Assembly: GCF_020075545.1 (NCBI RefSeq)
Contig: NZ_JAIQZK010000007.1
Span: forward strand, 80,889-144,888
Reading direction: 5' to 3'
DNA length: 64,000 nt
Origin: Nocardioides sp. TRM66260-LWL
Lineage (GTDB): Bacteria > Actinomycetota > Actinomycetes > Propionibacteriales > Nocardioidaceae
This document shows positions 46,522 to 55,228 of the stretch, one piece after another. The first letter of the stretch is position 1; every line of letters starts with the position of its first letter. The notes under the pieces were generated by a model. It had not been told where the DNA came from. It searched no databases and worked only from the letters and a program-made list of their open reading frames with translations. The translations under genes and the position numbers were made by a program.

Positions 46522-47562
46522 TCAGGCCGTGCGCGGGGGTCGGCCGTCCGCGGACGCGGGCGGGAGCGGCGCCAGGAACGGCAGCAGCGGCTCGCGCCGC
46601 ATCCGCCCCGGCAGCGCCGAGATGCCGACGAGCGCGAGGAAGCCGCTGATCGTCTTGTCGGCGAGCGAGGCGATGAGGTTCGAGAACCCGATGGCCACCA
46701 CCAGGGCGCTGCCGAGGTCGCGGAGGGTGTCGACGATGGCGTCCTCGCCGTGGCCGACCGACCCACCGAAGACGAGCACGAGGATCGGCACGGCGACGAG
46801 GGTGCAGGCGAGCGCGACCGCCACGTTCAGGGCCAGGAAGCGCGGCAGCGTGCGCCCGAGCCCGCGGCGCACGCCGTAGCCCCAGACGAGGGCGCCGGCC
46901 ACGTTGACCAGCGCGAACGGCACGGAGTCCCATCCGCTCGGCACGACGCCGACGAGGTTGGTGGCCAGGCCCACCGCCGCCCCGCGCCACGGGCCGAGCG
47001 CCAGGGCCGCCAGCGCCGTGCCGATCATGTCCAGGTACAGCGGCAGCTGGAGCACGTCGACGACCACCCGGCCGAGCAGGTTGACCGCGACACAGGCGAG
47101 CATCAGCAGCAGCACCGAGCCGGTCGTGGGGCCGGTGGCGACCGTCGCGACCGTGGCAGCCGCCGAGCCCGCGGTCTCCGCAGGGAGCGGCTCGGAGGAG
47201 GCCTCCGGGACGGCCTCGGGCTCCTGCCCGGCCTCGGGCGTCGCGTCGTGCACCTGCTGCGCGCCCTGCGCCTCGGCGATCCAGCCGTCGACGTCCGCGG
47301 GGTCGACCCCGAGCACCAGCGCGATGTCGCGCACCAGCGGCAGGCTCACCCGAGCGCGTCCGGGCCGGAAGCAGTCGAAGACGGTCGAGCGCGCCACGCG
47401 GGCGGCGTCGCTGCTGAGGCCCCGTGCGGCACGCAGCAACGTGACACGGCGGGCGATCTCGGCGTACGACGGCTCGCCGTCGGCCACGCGGAGCAGCTGG
47501 AGACGCGCGGCCAGGCCGTCCCACCGTCCGCCCTGCACGGGCGGGTCGTCCTGCATGGTCAT
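46522..47562 (-). CDS. HTH domain fused to ECF-S-like membrane domain
   Basis: 346 aa from ATG 47562, with AGGAG 7 bases before; ATG 47568 and 47556 are in frame. Residues about 15-100 form a Cro/XRE-like helix-turn-helix (PSYAEIARRVTLLRAARGLS, ARVARSTVFDCFRPGRARVS, LVRDIALVLGVDPADVDGWI). An Ala/Glu/Pro linker follows, then about six membrane segments from residue 150. LPLYLDMIGTALAALALGPW and RGAAVGLATNLVGVVPSGWD resemble substrate-binding S components of ECF transporters. Possible membrane-bound sensor-regulator of a vitamin or metal. No ECF ATPase gene is nearby. Confidence 0.7.
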   Translation of the reverse strand: MTMQDDPPVQGGRWDGLAARLQLLRVADGEPSYAEIARRVTLLRAARGLSSDAARVARSTVFDCFRPGRARVSLPLVRDIALVLGVDPADVDGWIAEAQGAQQVHDATPEAGQEPEAVPEASSEPLPAETAGSAAATVATVATGPTTGSVLLLMLACVAVNLLGRVVVDVLQLPLYLDMIGTALAALALGPWRGAAVGLATNLVGVVPSGWDSVPFALVNVAGALVWGYGVRRGLGRTLPRFLALNVAVALACTLVAVPILVLVFGGSVGHGEDAIVDTLRDLGSALVVAIGFSNLIASLADKTISGFLALVGISALPGRMRREPLLPFLAPLPPASADGRPPRTA

Positions 47563-47660
47563 GACCATTCTCCTGCCGTCGAGATCGTCCGAGCGCGCTC
47601 CCTCCGGCTGTGACAACGAGCACTCCGAGCCGGGGCTAGGCAGGTCCAGACCAGCTGTCC

Positions 47661-47710
47661 GGGATCGTCCGGCGTCGTCCGGCGTCGTCCGGCGTCGTCT
47701 GGCGACGAGC
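47661..47710. repeat. 10-bp tandem repeats between LysE-like and HTH/ECF genes
   Basis: GGCGTCGTCC recurs with period 10 from 47671 to 47700, with degenerate copies either side (GGGATCGTCC, GGCGACGAGC). It sits about 100 bases upstream of the HTH/ECF-S-like gene on the minus strand. Confidence 0.55.
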
Positions 47711-47713
47711 CGG

Positions 47714-48415
47714 TCAGCCCGCCGAGGCTGTGGCCAGCTTCACCGCGAAGCCGAGGAACGCCAGGCCGACGACGGACGTGCCGCCGGCCGCGAGACGACG
47801 CCGGCGCCCGAAGGCCGACGCCAGCCGGTGACCGCCCACGATCAGCGCGGTGAGGTAGACGGCACTGGCCAGCTCGGCGAAGGCGCCGAGGACGAGGAAG
47901 GACAGCCACGGGCGCGGGTAGGCCGGGTCGACGAACTGCACGAAGAACGCGATGAAGAACAGGATCGCCTTCGGGTTCAGCAGGCTGATGACCAGCGCCC
48001 GGCGGTAGAGCCGCCCGGGGCGGGCCGCGACGGCGGACCCGGTGTCGGCGACGGCCTCCGCCTCAGCCCCCGAGGCCGCCTCGCCCGTCGGCGCCGAGAT
48101 TCGCTCGCGGAGCATGCCGAGCGCGGCGCGCAGCAGGCCGACCGCCAGCCACGCCAGGTAGCCGGCCCCGAGGTACTTGACGACGTCGAAGGCGTACGGG
48201 TTCGCCTGCAGCAGGGAGGCGACCCCGCCGGCCGAGAGCGCCATCAGCACGGCGTCGCCGGTGAACACGCCGGCCGCGGCCGCGTAGCCGCGGCCGATGC
48301 CCTGACGGGCCGCCACGGTGAGCACGTACATCGAGTTCGGCCCGGGCAGCAGGATGATCAGCACGAGCCCGACCAGGTAGGTCGGCAGGTCGACGACTCC
48401 CCACACGGGCCGCAT
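47714..48415 (-). CDS. LysE/RhtB-family amino-acid exporter
   Basis: 233 aa, six membrane segments. The family signature is LVLIILLPGPNSMYVLTVAA followed by RQGIGRGYAAAAGVFTGDAV, and the second repeat has LVISLLNPKAILFFIAFFVQ. A cytoplasmic loop of about 30 Ala/Glu/Gly residues lies between TM3 and TM4. It exports amino acids such as homoserine or leucine; the substrate is not predictable. It is transcribed away from the amidase gene. Confidence 0.9.
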   Translation of the reverse strand: MRPVWGVVDLPTYLVGLVLIILLPGPNSMYVLTVAARQGIGRGYAAAAGVFTGDAVLMALSAGGVASLLQANPYAFDVVKYLGAGYLAWLAVGLLRAALGMLRERISAPTGEAASGAEAEAVADTGSAVAARPGRLYRRALVISLLNPKAILFFIAFFVQFVDPAYPRPWLSFLVLGAFAELASAVYLTALIVGGHRLASAFGRRRRLAAGGTSVVGLAFLGFAVKLATASAG

Positions 48416-48505
48416 GGTCCCATGCGGGCGGGCGCACGACGGCCGGTTCCGACTCCGCGGCCGGTTCCGACTCGGCGGCCCGGTTCCGCGCCGTAGCCTG
48501 GCCGG

Positions 48506-49366
48506 GTGCTCTCGGACGCTCGGACGCCGCTCGGCCTCGGCCTCGCCGCGGCGCTGGTGGCGATCGGCGGGATCGCGGCCCGTGCCGCCGCCCCGGACCC
48601 GTCCGCCGACTCGGCCGGGCCGGCCGCCGGCGCGCGTCCCGCGGTCGCCCTGAGCGCCGCCACGCCCGCCCGCGATCCCGAGGTCGCCGCGCGCCCACTG
48701 GCCGGTCGCGTCGTCGTGCTCGACCCCGGCCACCAGCTCGGCAACCGGCACTTCCCGCGGCAGATCGCCCGGCCCGTGCCCGCGGGCGGCTTCACCAAGC
48801 CCTGCAACACCACCGGCACCGCCACCGACGGCGGGTATCCGGAGGCGACGCTGACCTGGTCGGTCGCCCGGCGGCTCGAGCGGCGGCTCGAGGCGCTCGG
48901 CGCCCGGGTGGTGCTGACCCGCACGTCCAACCGCGACGACCGGTGGGGGCCCTGCGTCGACGCCCGCGGGCGGGCCGGCGCCGCAGCGCACGCGGACCTG
49001 ACCGTCAGCCTGCACGGCGACGGCTCGACGCAGCGCGGCGCGCACGGGTTCCACGTCATCGTGCCGCCCTCCCGCGCGCCCTGGACCGACGACATCGCCG
49101 CGCCGTCGCGGCGCCTCGGCCTCGACCTGCGCGCCGCCCTGCACGGGGCGGGGCTGCCGTACGCCACCTACGTCGCGGGCGGCGACGGGCTCGACGTGCG
49201 CTCCGACCTGGCCACCCTCAACCTCTCCGACGTGCCCGTGGCGATGGTCGAGCTCGGCAACATGCGCTCGCGGGTCGACGCCGCGCGGATGACCGACGCC
49301 CGAGGCCGCGACGGCTACGCCGCCGCCCTCGCCGCGGGGATCCGCACGTTCCTCGGGCGACGCTGA
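48506..49366 (+). CDS. N-acetylmuramoyl-L-alanine amidase (Amidase_3)
   Basis: 286 aa from GTG 48506 with TAGCCT 6 bases upstream. A short hydrophobic export segment (LGLGLAAALVAIGGIAARAA) and an Ala/Pro-rich linker precede the zinc amidase domain. VVVLDPGHQLGN has the first His ligand, GGYPEATLTWSVARRLERRL the Glu, LTVSLHGDGSTQRGAHGFHV the second His and PVAMVELGNMRSRVDAARM the catalytic Glu. It cuts the glycan-stem peptide bond of peptidoglycan outside the cell. Confidence 0.92.
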   Translation: MLSDARTPLGLGLAAALVAIGGIAARAAAPDPSADSAGPAAGARPAVALSAATPARDPEVAARPLAGRVVVLDPGHQLGNRHFPRQIARPVPAGGFTKPCNTTGTATDGGYPEATLTWSVARRLERRLEALGARVVLTRTSNRDDRWGPCVDARGRAGAAAHADLTVSLHGDGSTQRGAHGFHVIVPPSRAPWTDDIAAPSRRLGLDLRAALHGAGLPYATYVAGGDGLDVRSDLATLNLSDVPVAMVELGNMRSRVDAARMTDARGRDGYAAALAAGIRTFLGRR

Positions 49367-49530
49367 CCGGCGTCCGCGCCCCGTCCGGACCCTCGTCCCG
49401 ACCCTCGACCCGACCCCCACCTGAGCCTCGGCTGAGCGCTCGGCGAACGCCGGGCGAACACTCGCCGACCGGAGCGTCGGATTGCCGCGAGGAGCGCCGG
49501 CCGGGCCGTGCGCGTGCCTACCTTCTGCGC

Positions 49531-50352
49531 ATGAGTGAGTCGGCGCTCGCGCCGTCCTGGGAGGAGCGGCCCCTCGTCCGGCCGCACGTCGACGCCGGAG
49601 TCGCCGTGGCGGCGTCCGGCCGCTGGGCGTCCCCGTGGTTCCCGCCGGACTCGGTGCCGGTACTCGACGGCCCGGTCGACGCGCAGCTGCGCGGCGACCT
49701 GCTGACCGTCCTGCGCCACCTCGGGTCCGCCGACCCGGCGACGCAGCTCGCGGACGCGACCCGGGTCGCGGCGAGCCGCGGAGCGACCGCCCTGGCCTGG
49801 ACGACCGGGCCCGGCGCGTCCGACGACGACGTGGCGGCGCTGCTGGCCGAGCGCGGCGCGCGGATCGCCTCGACGGCCGAGGTGATGGCGCGGACGCTCC
49901 CGCTCGCCGACGTCGGGCCGGGGCGGACCGTCGCCGGCCTCGAGATCGTCGAGGTGGCCACGGCCCGGCACCTGGCCGATCTCGAGCTGGTCAACGCCGA
50001 GGTGTGGGGGCACGGGCTCTCCGACAGCGTCGCCCTCGCCTGCCGCCTCGAGGCCGGCACCGCCGGCCTCTTCGTCGCCTACCTCGACGGTCGCGCCGTC
50101 GGCACCGCGGCCCTCGCGCTCCCCTCGACGCCGGACGACGGCGTCGTCCGGCTGGGGCGCGCCGGCGTGCTCGCGGAGCACCGGGGCGGCGGGGTCTACG
50201 GCGCGCTGGTGCGTCATCGGCTCGGCGCCGCCGAGCGCGCCGGAGCGCGGATCGCCGTCGCCCATGCGCGGCCGACGTCGGCGCCGATCCTGGGGCGACT
50301 CGGGTTCGCCGCGTTCGGCGTGCGGACGACGTGGCGACTGCCGATCGCCTGA
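49531..50352 (+). CDS. GNAT-family N-acetyltransferase
   Basis: 273 aa from ATG 49531 with TACCTT 6 bases before. A degenerate N-terminal GNAT-like half and a C-terminal active half: LRLGRAGVLAEHRGGGVYGA is the Q/RxxGxG/A acetyl-CoA loop, and HARPTSAPILGRLGFAAFGV ends the fold. The substrate (amine, peptide or drug) is unknown. Single gene between amidase and GMC enzyme. Confidence 0.82.
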   Translation: MSESALAPSWEERPLVRPHVDAGVAVAASGRWASPWFPPDSVPVLDGPVDAQLRGDLLTVLRHLGSADPATQLADATRVAASRGATALAWTTGPGASDDDVAALLAERGARIASTAEVMARTLPLADVGPGRTVAGLEIVEVATARHLADLELVNAEVWGHGLSDSVALACRLEAGTAGLFVAYLDGRAVGTAALALPSTPDDGVVRLGRAGVLAEHRGGGVYGALVRHRLGAAERAGARIAVAHARPTSAPILGRLGFAAFGVRTTWRLPIA

Positions 50353-50495
50353 CGCCACGTCGATCGATCTTTCCGGCCACCTTGGCCTCGGCCCGTGCCG
50401 CGCCGGCCGCGCGGGCCTTGGTGGCCGGGGTCACGTCCCCTACCGTCGAGGGTGACCCGCCTCACACGGAGCGCGCCAGGCAGCAGGAGGTCCGG

Positions 50496-52103
50496 ATGGC
50501 CCAGCGAGAGTCCTTCGACTACGTGGTGGTGGGGGCCGGCAGCGCCGGCGCCGTCATCGCCGCACGGCTCACGGAGGACCCGCGCGTCCGGGTGCTGCTG
50601 CTCGAGGCCGGCGGCCCGGCGGACGCCGACGAGATCACCGTCCCGGCCGCCTTCGCGAACCTCTTCCGCACCAAGTGGGACTGGGGCTACCGCACGACCG
50701 AGCAGAAGCAGCTCGAGGGCCGGCGCGCGGACTGGCCGCGGATGAAGGCGCTCGGCGGCTGCTCGTCGATGAACGCGATGATCTACATCCGGGGCAACCA
50801 CGCCGACTACGACACCTGGCGCGACGCCTACGGGGCGACCGGCTGGGGTCACGACGACGTGCTGCCCTACTTCGTGCGCTCCGAGGGCAACACCCGGCTC
50901 GGCGGACCCTGGCACGGGCAGCACGGCCCGCTGCACGTCGAGGACCGCCGCTACACCCACCCGCTGACGCACCTGTGGGTCGAGTCGGCGGTGGCGTCGG
51001 GGCTCAAGCGCAGCGACGACTTCAACGGCGCCGAGCAGGAGGGCGCCGGGCTCTACCAGGTGACGTGCCGCAAGGGACGCCGCTGGTCGACCGCCAAGGC
51101 CTACCTCGAGCCGGCTCTCGACCGGCCGAACCTGACGGTGCGCACCGGCGCGCTGGCGCACCGCGTGGTGATCGAGGGCGGGCGGGCCACGGGCGTCGTC
51201 TACGAGCGCGCGGGCGTGCTCGAGACCGTCCACGCCGAGGCCGAGGTCGTGCTCTCGGGTGGTGCGATCGCGTCGCCCCAGCTGCTGCTGCTCAGCGGCG
51301 TGGGCCCCGGCGCGCACCTGCGCGAGGTGGGCGTCGACGTGCTCGTCGACCTGCCGGGCGTGGGCCAGAACCTGCACGACCACCCGGTCGTGCCGCTGGT
51401 CTTCCGCACCCGCGGCGTCAGCGACCTGCTCAACCACAACAACGTCGGGCAGTTCCTGCGGGCCAAGGCCACCGGCACCGGTCCGCTGGTCTCGAACGTC
51501 GGCGAGGGTGGCGGCTTCTGGCGCACCCGGGACGACCTGGTGGCTCCCGACATCCAGGCGCACGTCGCGCCGACCGGCTTCTACGACAACGGCCTGCACG
51601 AGCCGACGCAGCGGGCGTTCACCGCGGCGCCGACCCTGGTGAACGTGTTCAGCCGGGGCAGCGTGCGGCTGCGCTCGACCGATCCCCACTGGCATCCCGA
51701 GATCGACGCCGCCTACTACGACGACCAGGCCGACCTCGACGCGATGGTCGCCGGCGTGCGCCGCTCGCTGGAGATCGTCTCCTCCGGTCCGCTCGCCTCG
51801 GTGATCGACGGTCCGCTGCTGCCGACGATGCGCGGCTGGGGCACCGGCGACGCGCCCAGCGACGCCCAGATCGTCGATCACGTGCGGCAGCACACCCAGA
51901 CGCTCTACCACCCGGTCGGCACCTGCGCGATGGGCGGCGACGAGCGCGCCGTCGTCGACCCGCAGCTGCGGGTGCGCGGCGTCGAGGGCCTGCGGGTGGC
52001 CGACGCCAGCGTCATGCCGATGGTCACCCGCGGCAACACCAACGCCCCCTCGATCATGATCGGCGAGAAGGCCGCCGACCTGCTCACCGGAAAGGCCTCC
52101 TGA
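50496..52103 (+). CDS. GMC-family flavin dehydrogenase, choline-dehydrogenase-like
   Basis: 535 aa from ATG 50496 after GCAGGAGG; TACCGT (50441-50446) gives a leader of about 45 bases. FAD motif VVVGAGSAGAVIAARLTEDP, GMC signature 1 MKALGGCSSMNAMIYIRGNH, signature 2 SGGAIASPQLLLLSGVGPGA and catalytic H472 in YHPVGTCAMGG with TNAPSIMIGEKAADLL. It likely oxidises an alcohol to an aldehyde for the next gene. Choline is plausible but GGCSS and GTCAMG differ from classic BetA (GGSSS, SCKMG), so the substrate is open. ATGA overlap with the aldehyde dehydrogenase. Confidence 0.85.
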   Translation: MAQRESFDYVVVGAGSAGAVIAARLTEDPRVRVLLLEAGGPADADEITVPAAFANLFRTKWDWGYRTTEQKQLEGRRADWPRMKALGGCSSMNAMIYIRGNHADYDTWRDAYGATGWGHDDVLPYFVRSEGNTRLGGPWHGQHGPLHVEDRRYTHPLTHLWVESAVASGLKRSDDFNGAEQEGAGLYQVTCRKGRRWSTAKAYLEPALDRPNLTVRTGALAHRVVIEGGRATGVVYERAGVLETVHAEAEVVLSGGAIASPQLLLLSGVGPGAHLREVGVDVLVDLPGVGQNLHDHPVVPLVFRTRGVSDLLNHNNVGQFLRAKATGTGPLVSNVGEGGGFWRTRDDLVAPDIQAHVAPTGFYDNGLHEPTQRAFTAAPTLVNVFSRGSVRLRSTDPHWHPEIDAAYYDDQADLDAMVAGVRRSLEIVSSGPLASVIDGPLLPTMRGWGTGDAPSDAQIVDHVRQHTQTLYHPVGTCAMGGDERAVVDPQLRVRGVEGLRVADASVMPMVTRGNTNAPSIMIGEKAADLLTGKAS

Positions 52104-53647
52104 TGACCACCACCGCCGACGCCCCCACCACCGCCGAGGCCGAGCGTCCGGCCACCTTCGACTCGATCGACCCGCGCACCGGCGACGTCGTGGGCACGCA
52201 TCCCGTGCACTCCCCCGCCGACGTCGAGGCCGCCGTCGCCCGCGCCCGCGCGTCGGCCGACTGGTGGGCCGGCCTCGGCTTCGACGGTCGCCGCGAGATC
52301 CTCGACCAGTGGCGCGGCGTGCTCGCCCGGCGGCTCGCGCAGCTCGTCGACGTGGTGCACCGCGAGACCGGCAAGCCGCACGGCGACGCGCAGCTCGAGG
52401 CCGTCCTGGCGATCGACCACCTGAGCTGGGTCGGCTCGCACGCGGAGAAGGTGCTGGGGCGCAAGCGCGTCGGCGCCGGCCTGCTGCTGGCCAACCAGGC
52501 GGCGTCGGTGGAGTACCTGCCGCTCGGCGTCGTCGGCGTCATCGGACCGTGGAACTACCCGGTCTTCACGCCGATGGGCTCGATCGCCTACGCGCTCGCC
52601 GCCGGCAACACCGTCGTCTTCAAGCCCAGCGAGCACACGCCCGGGGTCGGCCTCTGGCTGGCGGAGAGCCTGCGCGAGGTGGTGCCGCATCGTGACCTCC
52701 TCCAGGTGGTCACCGGCTTCGGGGAGACGGGCGGCGCGCTGTGCCGCGCCGACGTCGACAAGATCGCCTTCACCGGCTCGACCGCGACCGGCAAGCGGGT
52801 CATGGCGGCGTGCGCGGAGAACCTCACGCCGGTCGTCATCGAGGCCGGCGGCAAGGACGCGATGCTCGTCGACGAGGACGCCGACGTCGAGGCCGCCGCC
52901 GACGCCGCCGCCTGGGGCGCGTTCGCGAACGCGGGTCAGACCTGCACCGGCATCGAGCGGGTCTACGTGCACGCCGCCGTGCACGACCGGTTCGTCGAGG
53001 CGCTCTCGCGGCGCGCCCGCAGCGTCCGGTCGGGCACCGACGCCGACGCCCAGATCGGCCCGATGACGATGCCCTCCCAGGTCGACGTCGTGCGCCGGCA
53101 CATCTCCGACGCGCTCGCACGCGGCGGCCGCGCGGTCGTCGGCGGCGAGGACGCCGTGCAGGGTCGCGTGATCCAGCCGACCGTGCTCGTCGACGTGCCC
53201 GAGGACTCCGAGGCCGTGTGCGAGGAGACCTTCGGGCCCACCGTCACGGTGCGCAAGGTGGCCTCGATGGAGGAGGCCGTGCGGCTCACCAACGCCGGCA
53301 AGTACGGCCTCGGCTCCTCGATCTACTCCGCCGCGCGCGGCGAGGAGCTCGCCCGGCGCCTGCGCACCGGCATGACCGCGATCAACTCGGTCATCTCCTT
53401 CGCCGCCGTGCCCGGACTCCCCTTCGGCGGGGTCGGCGACTCGGGCTTCGGACGCATCCACGGCCCCGACGGGCTGCGGGAGTTCACCTACGCCAAGGCG
53501 ATCACCCGCACCCGGTTCAAGGCACCGCTCAACCTGACGACCTTCGACCGCACCGCGGCCCAGGACGCCCAGGTCGCGACGCTCACCGCCGTGCTGCACG
53601 GACGTGCCACCCAGCTGCCGCGACTGCGGCGGGGGCGCCGCGCCTGA
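52103..53647 (+). CDS. NAD(P)-dependent aldehyde dehydrogenase
   Basis: 514 aa. Motifs: GVIGPWNYPVFTPMGSIAYA, FTGSTATGKRVM (nucleotide fold), general base E247 (VVIEAGGKDAMLVDEDADV), nucleophile C281 (NAGQTCTGIERVYVHAAV) and PLPFGGVGDSG-like GLPFGGVGDSGFGRIHGPDG. It resembles mycobacterial succinate-semialdehyde-type enzymes more than betaine aldehyde dehydrogenase, but the class cannot be fixed. Coupled to the GMC gene, it should oxidise the aldehyde to the acid. Its last 65 bases overlap the convergent HNH gene. Confidence 0.92.
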   Translation: MTTTADAPTTAEAERPATFDSIDPRTGDVVGTHPVHSPADVEAAVARARASADWWAGLGFDGRREILDQWRGVLARRLAQLVDVVHRETGKPHGDAQLEAVLAIDHLSWVGSHAEKVLGRKRVGAGLLLANQAASVEYLPLGVVGVIGPWNYPVFTPMGSIAYALAAGNTVVFKPSEHTPGVGLWLAESLREVVPHRDLLQVVTGFGETGGALCRADVDKIAFTGSTATGKRVMAACAENLTPVVIEAGGKDAMLVDEDADVEAAADAAAWGAFANAGQTCTGIERVYVHAAVHDRFVEALSRRARSVRSGTDADAQIGPMTMPSQVDVVRRHISDALARGGRAVVGGEDAVQGRVIQPTVLVDVPEDSEAVCEETFGPTVTVRKVASMEEAVRLTNAGKYGLGSSIYSAARGEELARRLRTGMTAINSVISFAAVPGLPFGGVGDSGFGRIHGPDGLREFTYAKAITRTRFKAPLNLTTFDRTAAQDAQVATLTAVLHGRATQLPRLRRGRRA

Positions 53648-55004
53648 GGGTCTCGACCGCCGCCGGGGACGGCCGCTCCCGTGACGCGTGCCGGCGTCCG
53701 GTGGGCGTGGTGATGCGGATGGTGTGGGGTGTGCCGGTTGCCCATGCGTCGGGTGGCTCGGGTGGGTCGTGGTGCCAGCCTGGTTCTTCCTTGACCTGGT
53801 TGCAGGTGATGCAGAGGCCTTGGGCGTTGGCGTAGGAGGTGGGTCCGCCGTCGGCGTGGCGGCGGACGTGGTCGAGGTGCCGGATGGGTGCGTTGCAGTA
53901 GGGGGTGCGGCACCAGCGGTCGCGCAGGGTGATGAGCTCGGCGAGGCAGGGTGGGAAGTTGCGGGAGCGGGAGTCCATCGCGACCAGCGCTCCGGTGTCG
54001 GGGTGGGCGAAGAGCCGCTTGACGGCGACCTTCTGGCCGGCGTCGAGGGCGGAGCGGATCCAGCGGCGAGCGAGCTCGGCAGGCAGGCCGTCGAGACAGA
54101 CGGTGCCGGACGGGTCGACCAGCGTCGCGACGCCGTCGGACCCAGCGTCGTGGCCCTGGCCCGGGGAGCGGACGAGGTCGTCGGCGGCCACCACGAGCCG
54201 CAGTTGCACCGGCTCGGGCAGTTCGTTCGTGGCGGAATCACGTCCGGTGAGCCGGGCGACGAGGAGGTCGGCCATGACCGCGGACTCCGAGTCCGCGCTG
54301 CCGGTCTCCCCGGCCGCGACCGCTGACGTGGCGGCGGCCTTGAGTGCGGCCAGGCAGGCGACGCCGTCGCGGATCGGGAGCGCGGCGTGGAGGTGGACCA
54401 GGTGGTCGCGTCCGGGCCGTAGCGTGACGCGGCGTCCGCCTTCGGCGTGCCGGATCTGGGCCACGACGCCGGCGGGATCCAGGCGCGCGGCGTGGGCACG
54501 GACGACGGAGGAGAGCTCGCGGTCGCCCAGCCGTGCGGCGTGGTCGGGGTCGCCGCACACGGCGGCGTCGATCACCTGCCGGTGCTCCAGGGACAGCATG
54601 GCGGTACCCGTGACGACCATGCGGGCCCGCTCCAGCGGCAGCCGTCCGGGCCGACAGGCCGCCCACATCGCGGGCACCTCGACAGGCAGCACCAGCGCCA
54701 ACGACACGAACGCCCGCCCCTGGTGCGGGGAGATCCGCCGCGCCAGTGCGACCTCCGCGCCCACCGAGGCCCGCAGCCGCGACAAGCGGGTCAGCTGCTC
54801 GTCCCGCGACAGCGTTCGCCGAGCAGGACGCTCCGCCTCCCGCACCTGCACCAGAGCCGCAGCAAGCCGCACCTGCCGCGCCCGCAGGGCGTTCACCGCG
54901 TCCTCCAGCAGACCGATCTCCTCCACCAGCCCCGCCGCGTCAGGCGGCAACGACCGCCCGGCCACCGTGGCCGGCAGCCGCTGAAGCATGCCGAGATCGA
55001 ACAC
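53583..55004 (-). CDS. 13E12-type HNH endonuclease (DUF222)
   Basis: 473 aa from GTG 55004; ATG 54989 is in frame. DUF222 N-terminal region (LVEEIGLLEDAVNALRARQV, LSRDEQLTRLSRLRASVGAE) and a C-terminal HNH domain with CRTPYCNAPIRHLDHVRRHA, DGGPTSYANAQGLCITCNQV. This is the REP13E12-like family, often in many copies in actinobacterial genomes. TAGAAT lies 7 bases before the GTG and a LexA-like box overlaps it. The last 22 codons overlap the convergent aldehyde dehydrogenase gene. Role in repair or mobility is not proven. Confidence 0.88.
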   Translation of the reverse strand: MFDLGMLQRLPATVAGRSLPPDAAGLVEEIGLLEDAVNALRARQVRLAAALVQVREAERPARRTLSRDEQLTRLSRLRASVGAEVALARRISPHQGRAFVSLALVLPVEVPAMWAACRPGRLPLERARMVVTGTAMLSLEHRQVIDAAVCGDPDHAARLGDRELSSVVRAHAARLDPAGVVAQIRHAEGGRRVTLRPGRDHLVHLHAALPIRDGVACLAALKAAATSAVAAGETGSADSESAVMADLLVARLTGRDSATNELPEPVQLRLVVAADDLVRSPGQGHDAGSDGVATLVDPSGTVCLDGLPAELARRWIRSALDAGQKVAVKRLFAHPDTGALVAMDSRSRNFPPCLAELITLRDRWCRTPYCNAPIRHLDHVRRHADGGPTSYANAQGLCITCNQVKEEPGWHHDPPEPPDAWATGTPHTIRITTPTGRRHASRERPSPAAVETLRRGAPAAVAAAGWHVRAARR

Positions 55005-55012
55005 GTGTGCGA
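54997..55012. promoter_or_regulatory. LexA-like SOS box over the HNH start
   Basis: TCGAACACGTGTGCGA differs at one base from the actinobacterial LexA consensus TCGAACN4GTTCGA. It covers the GTG start and touches -10 TAGAAT (minus strand 55017-55012), so LexA binding would block initiation. Damage induction is expected. Confidence 0.6.
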
Positions 55013-55228
55013 TTCTATGCGGAATGCCGGAAGAATGGAACCAGGAAATCCACCGCGAATGCATCCGGGGACATTTCCACAGGCGGTGGAAATAGGTGCC
55101 GGAATCAGCCCTGTGGACGAGGAGCGGCCCGCTCCCCCCACGTCCGGCACGCGCTCCCCGAGTCGTCCGATCGGTCAGACCGGCGCGATTCCGCCACGTC
55201 CGACGCCGCGAGCGTGGAGCATCGCCGG

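Noticed and set aside
50496..53647. Firm assignment as betA-betB glycine betaine operon
   Set aside because: GMC motifs and the aldehyde dehydrogenase differ from classic BetA/BetB and no choline transporter or BetI is nearby.
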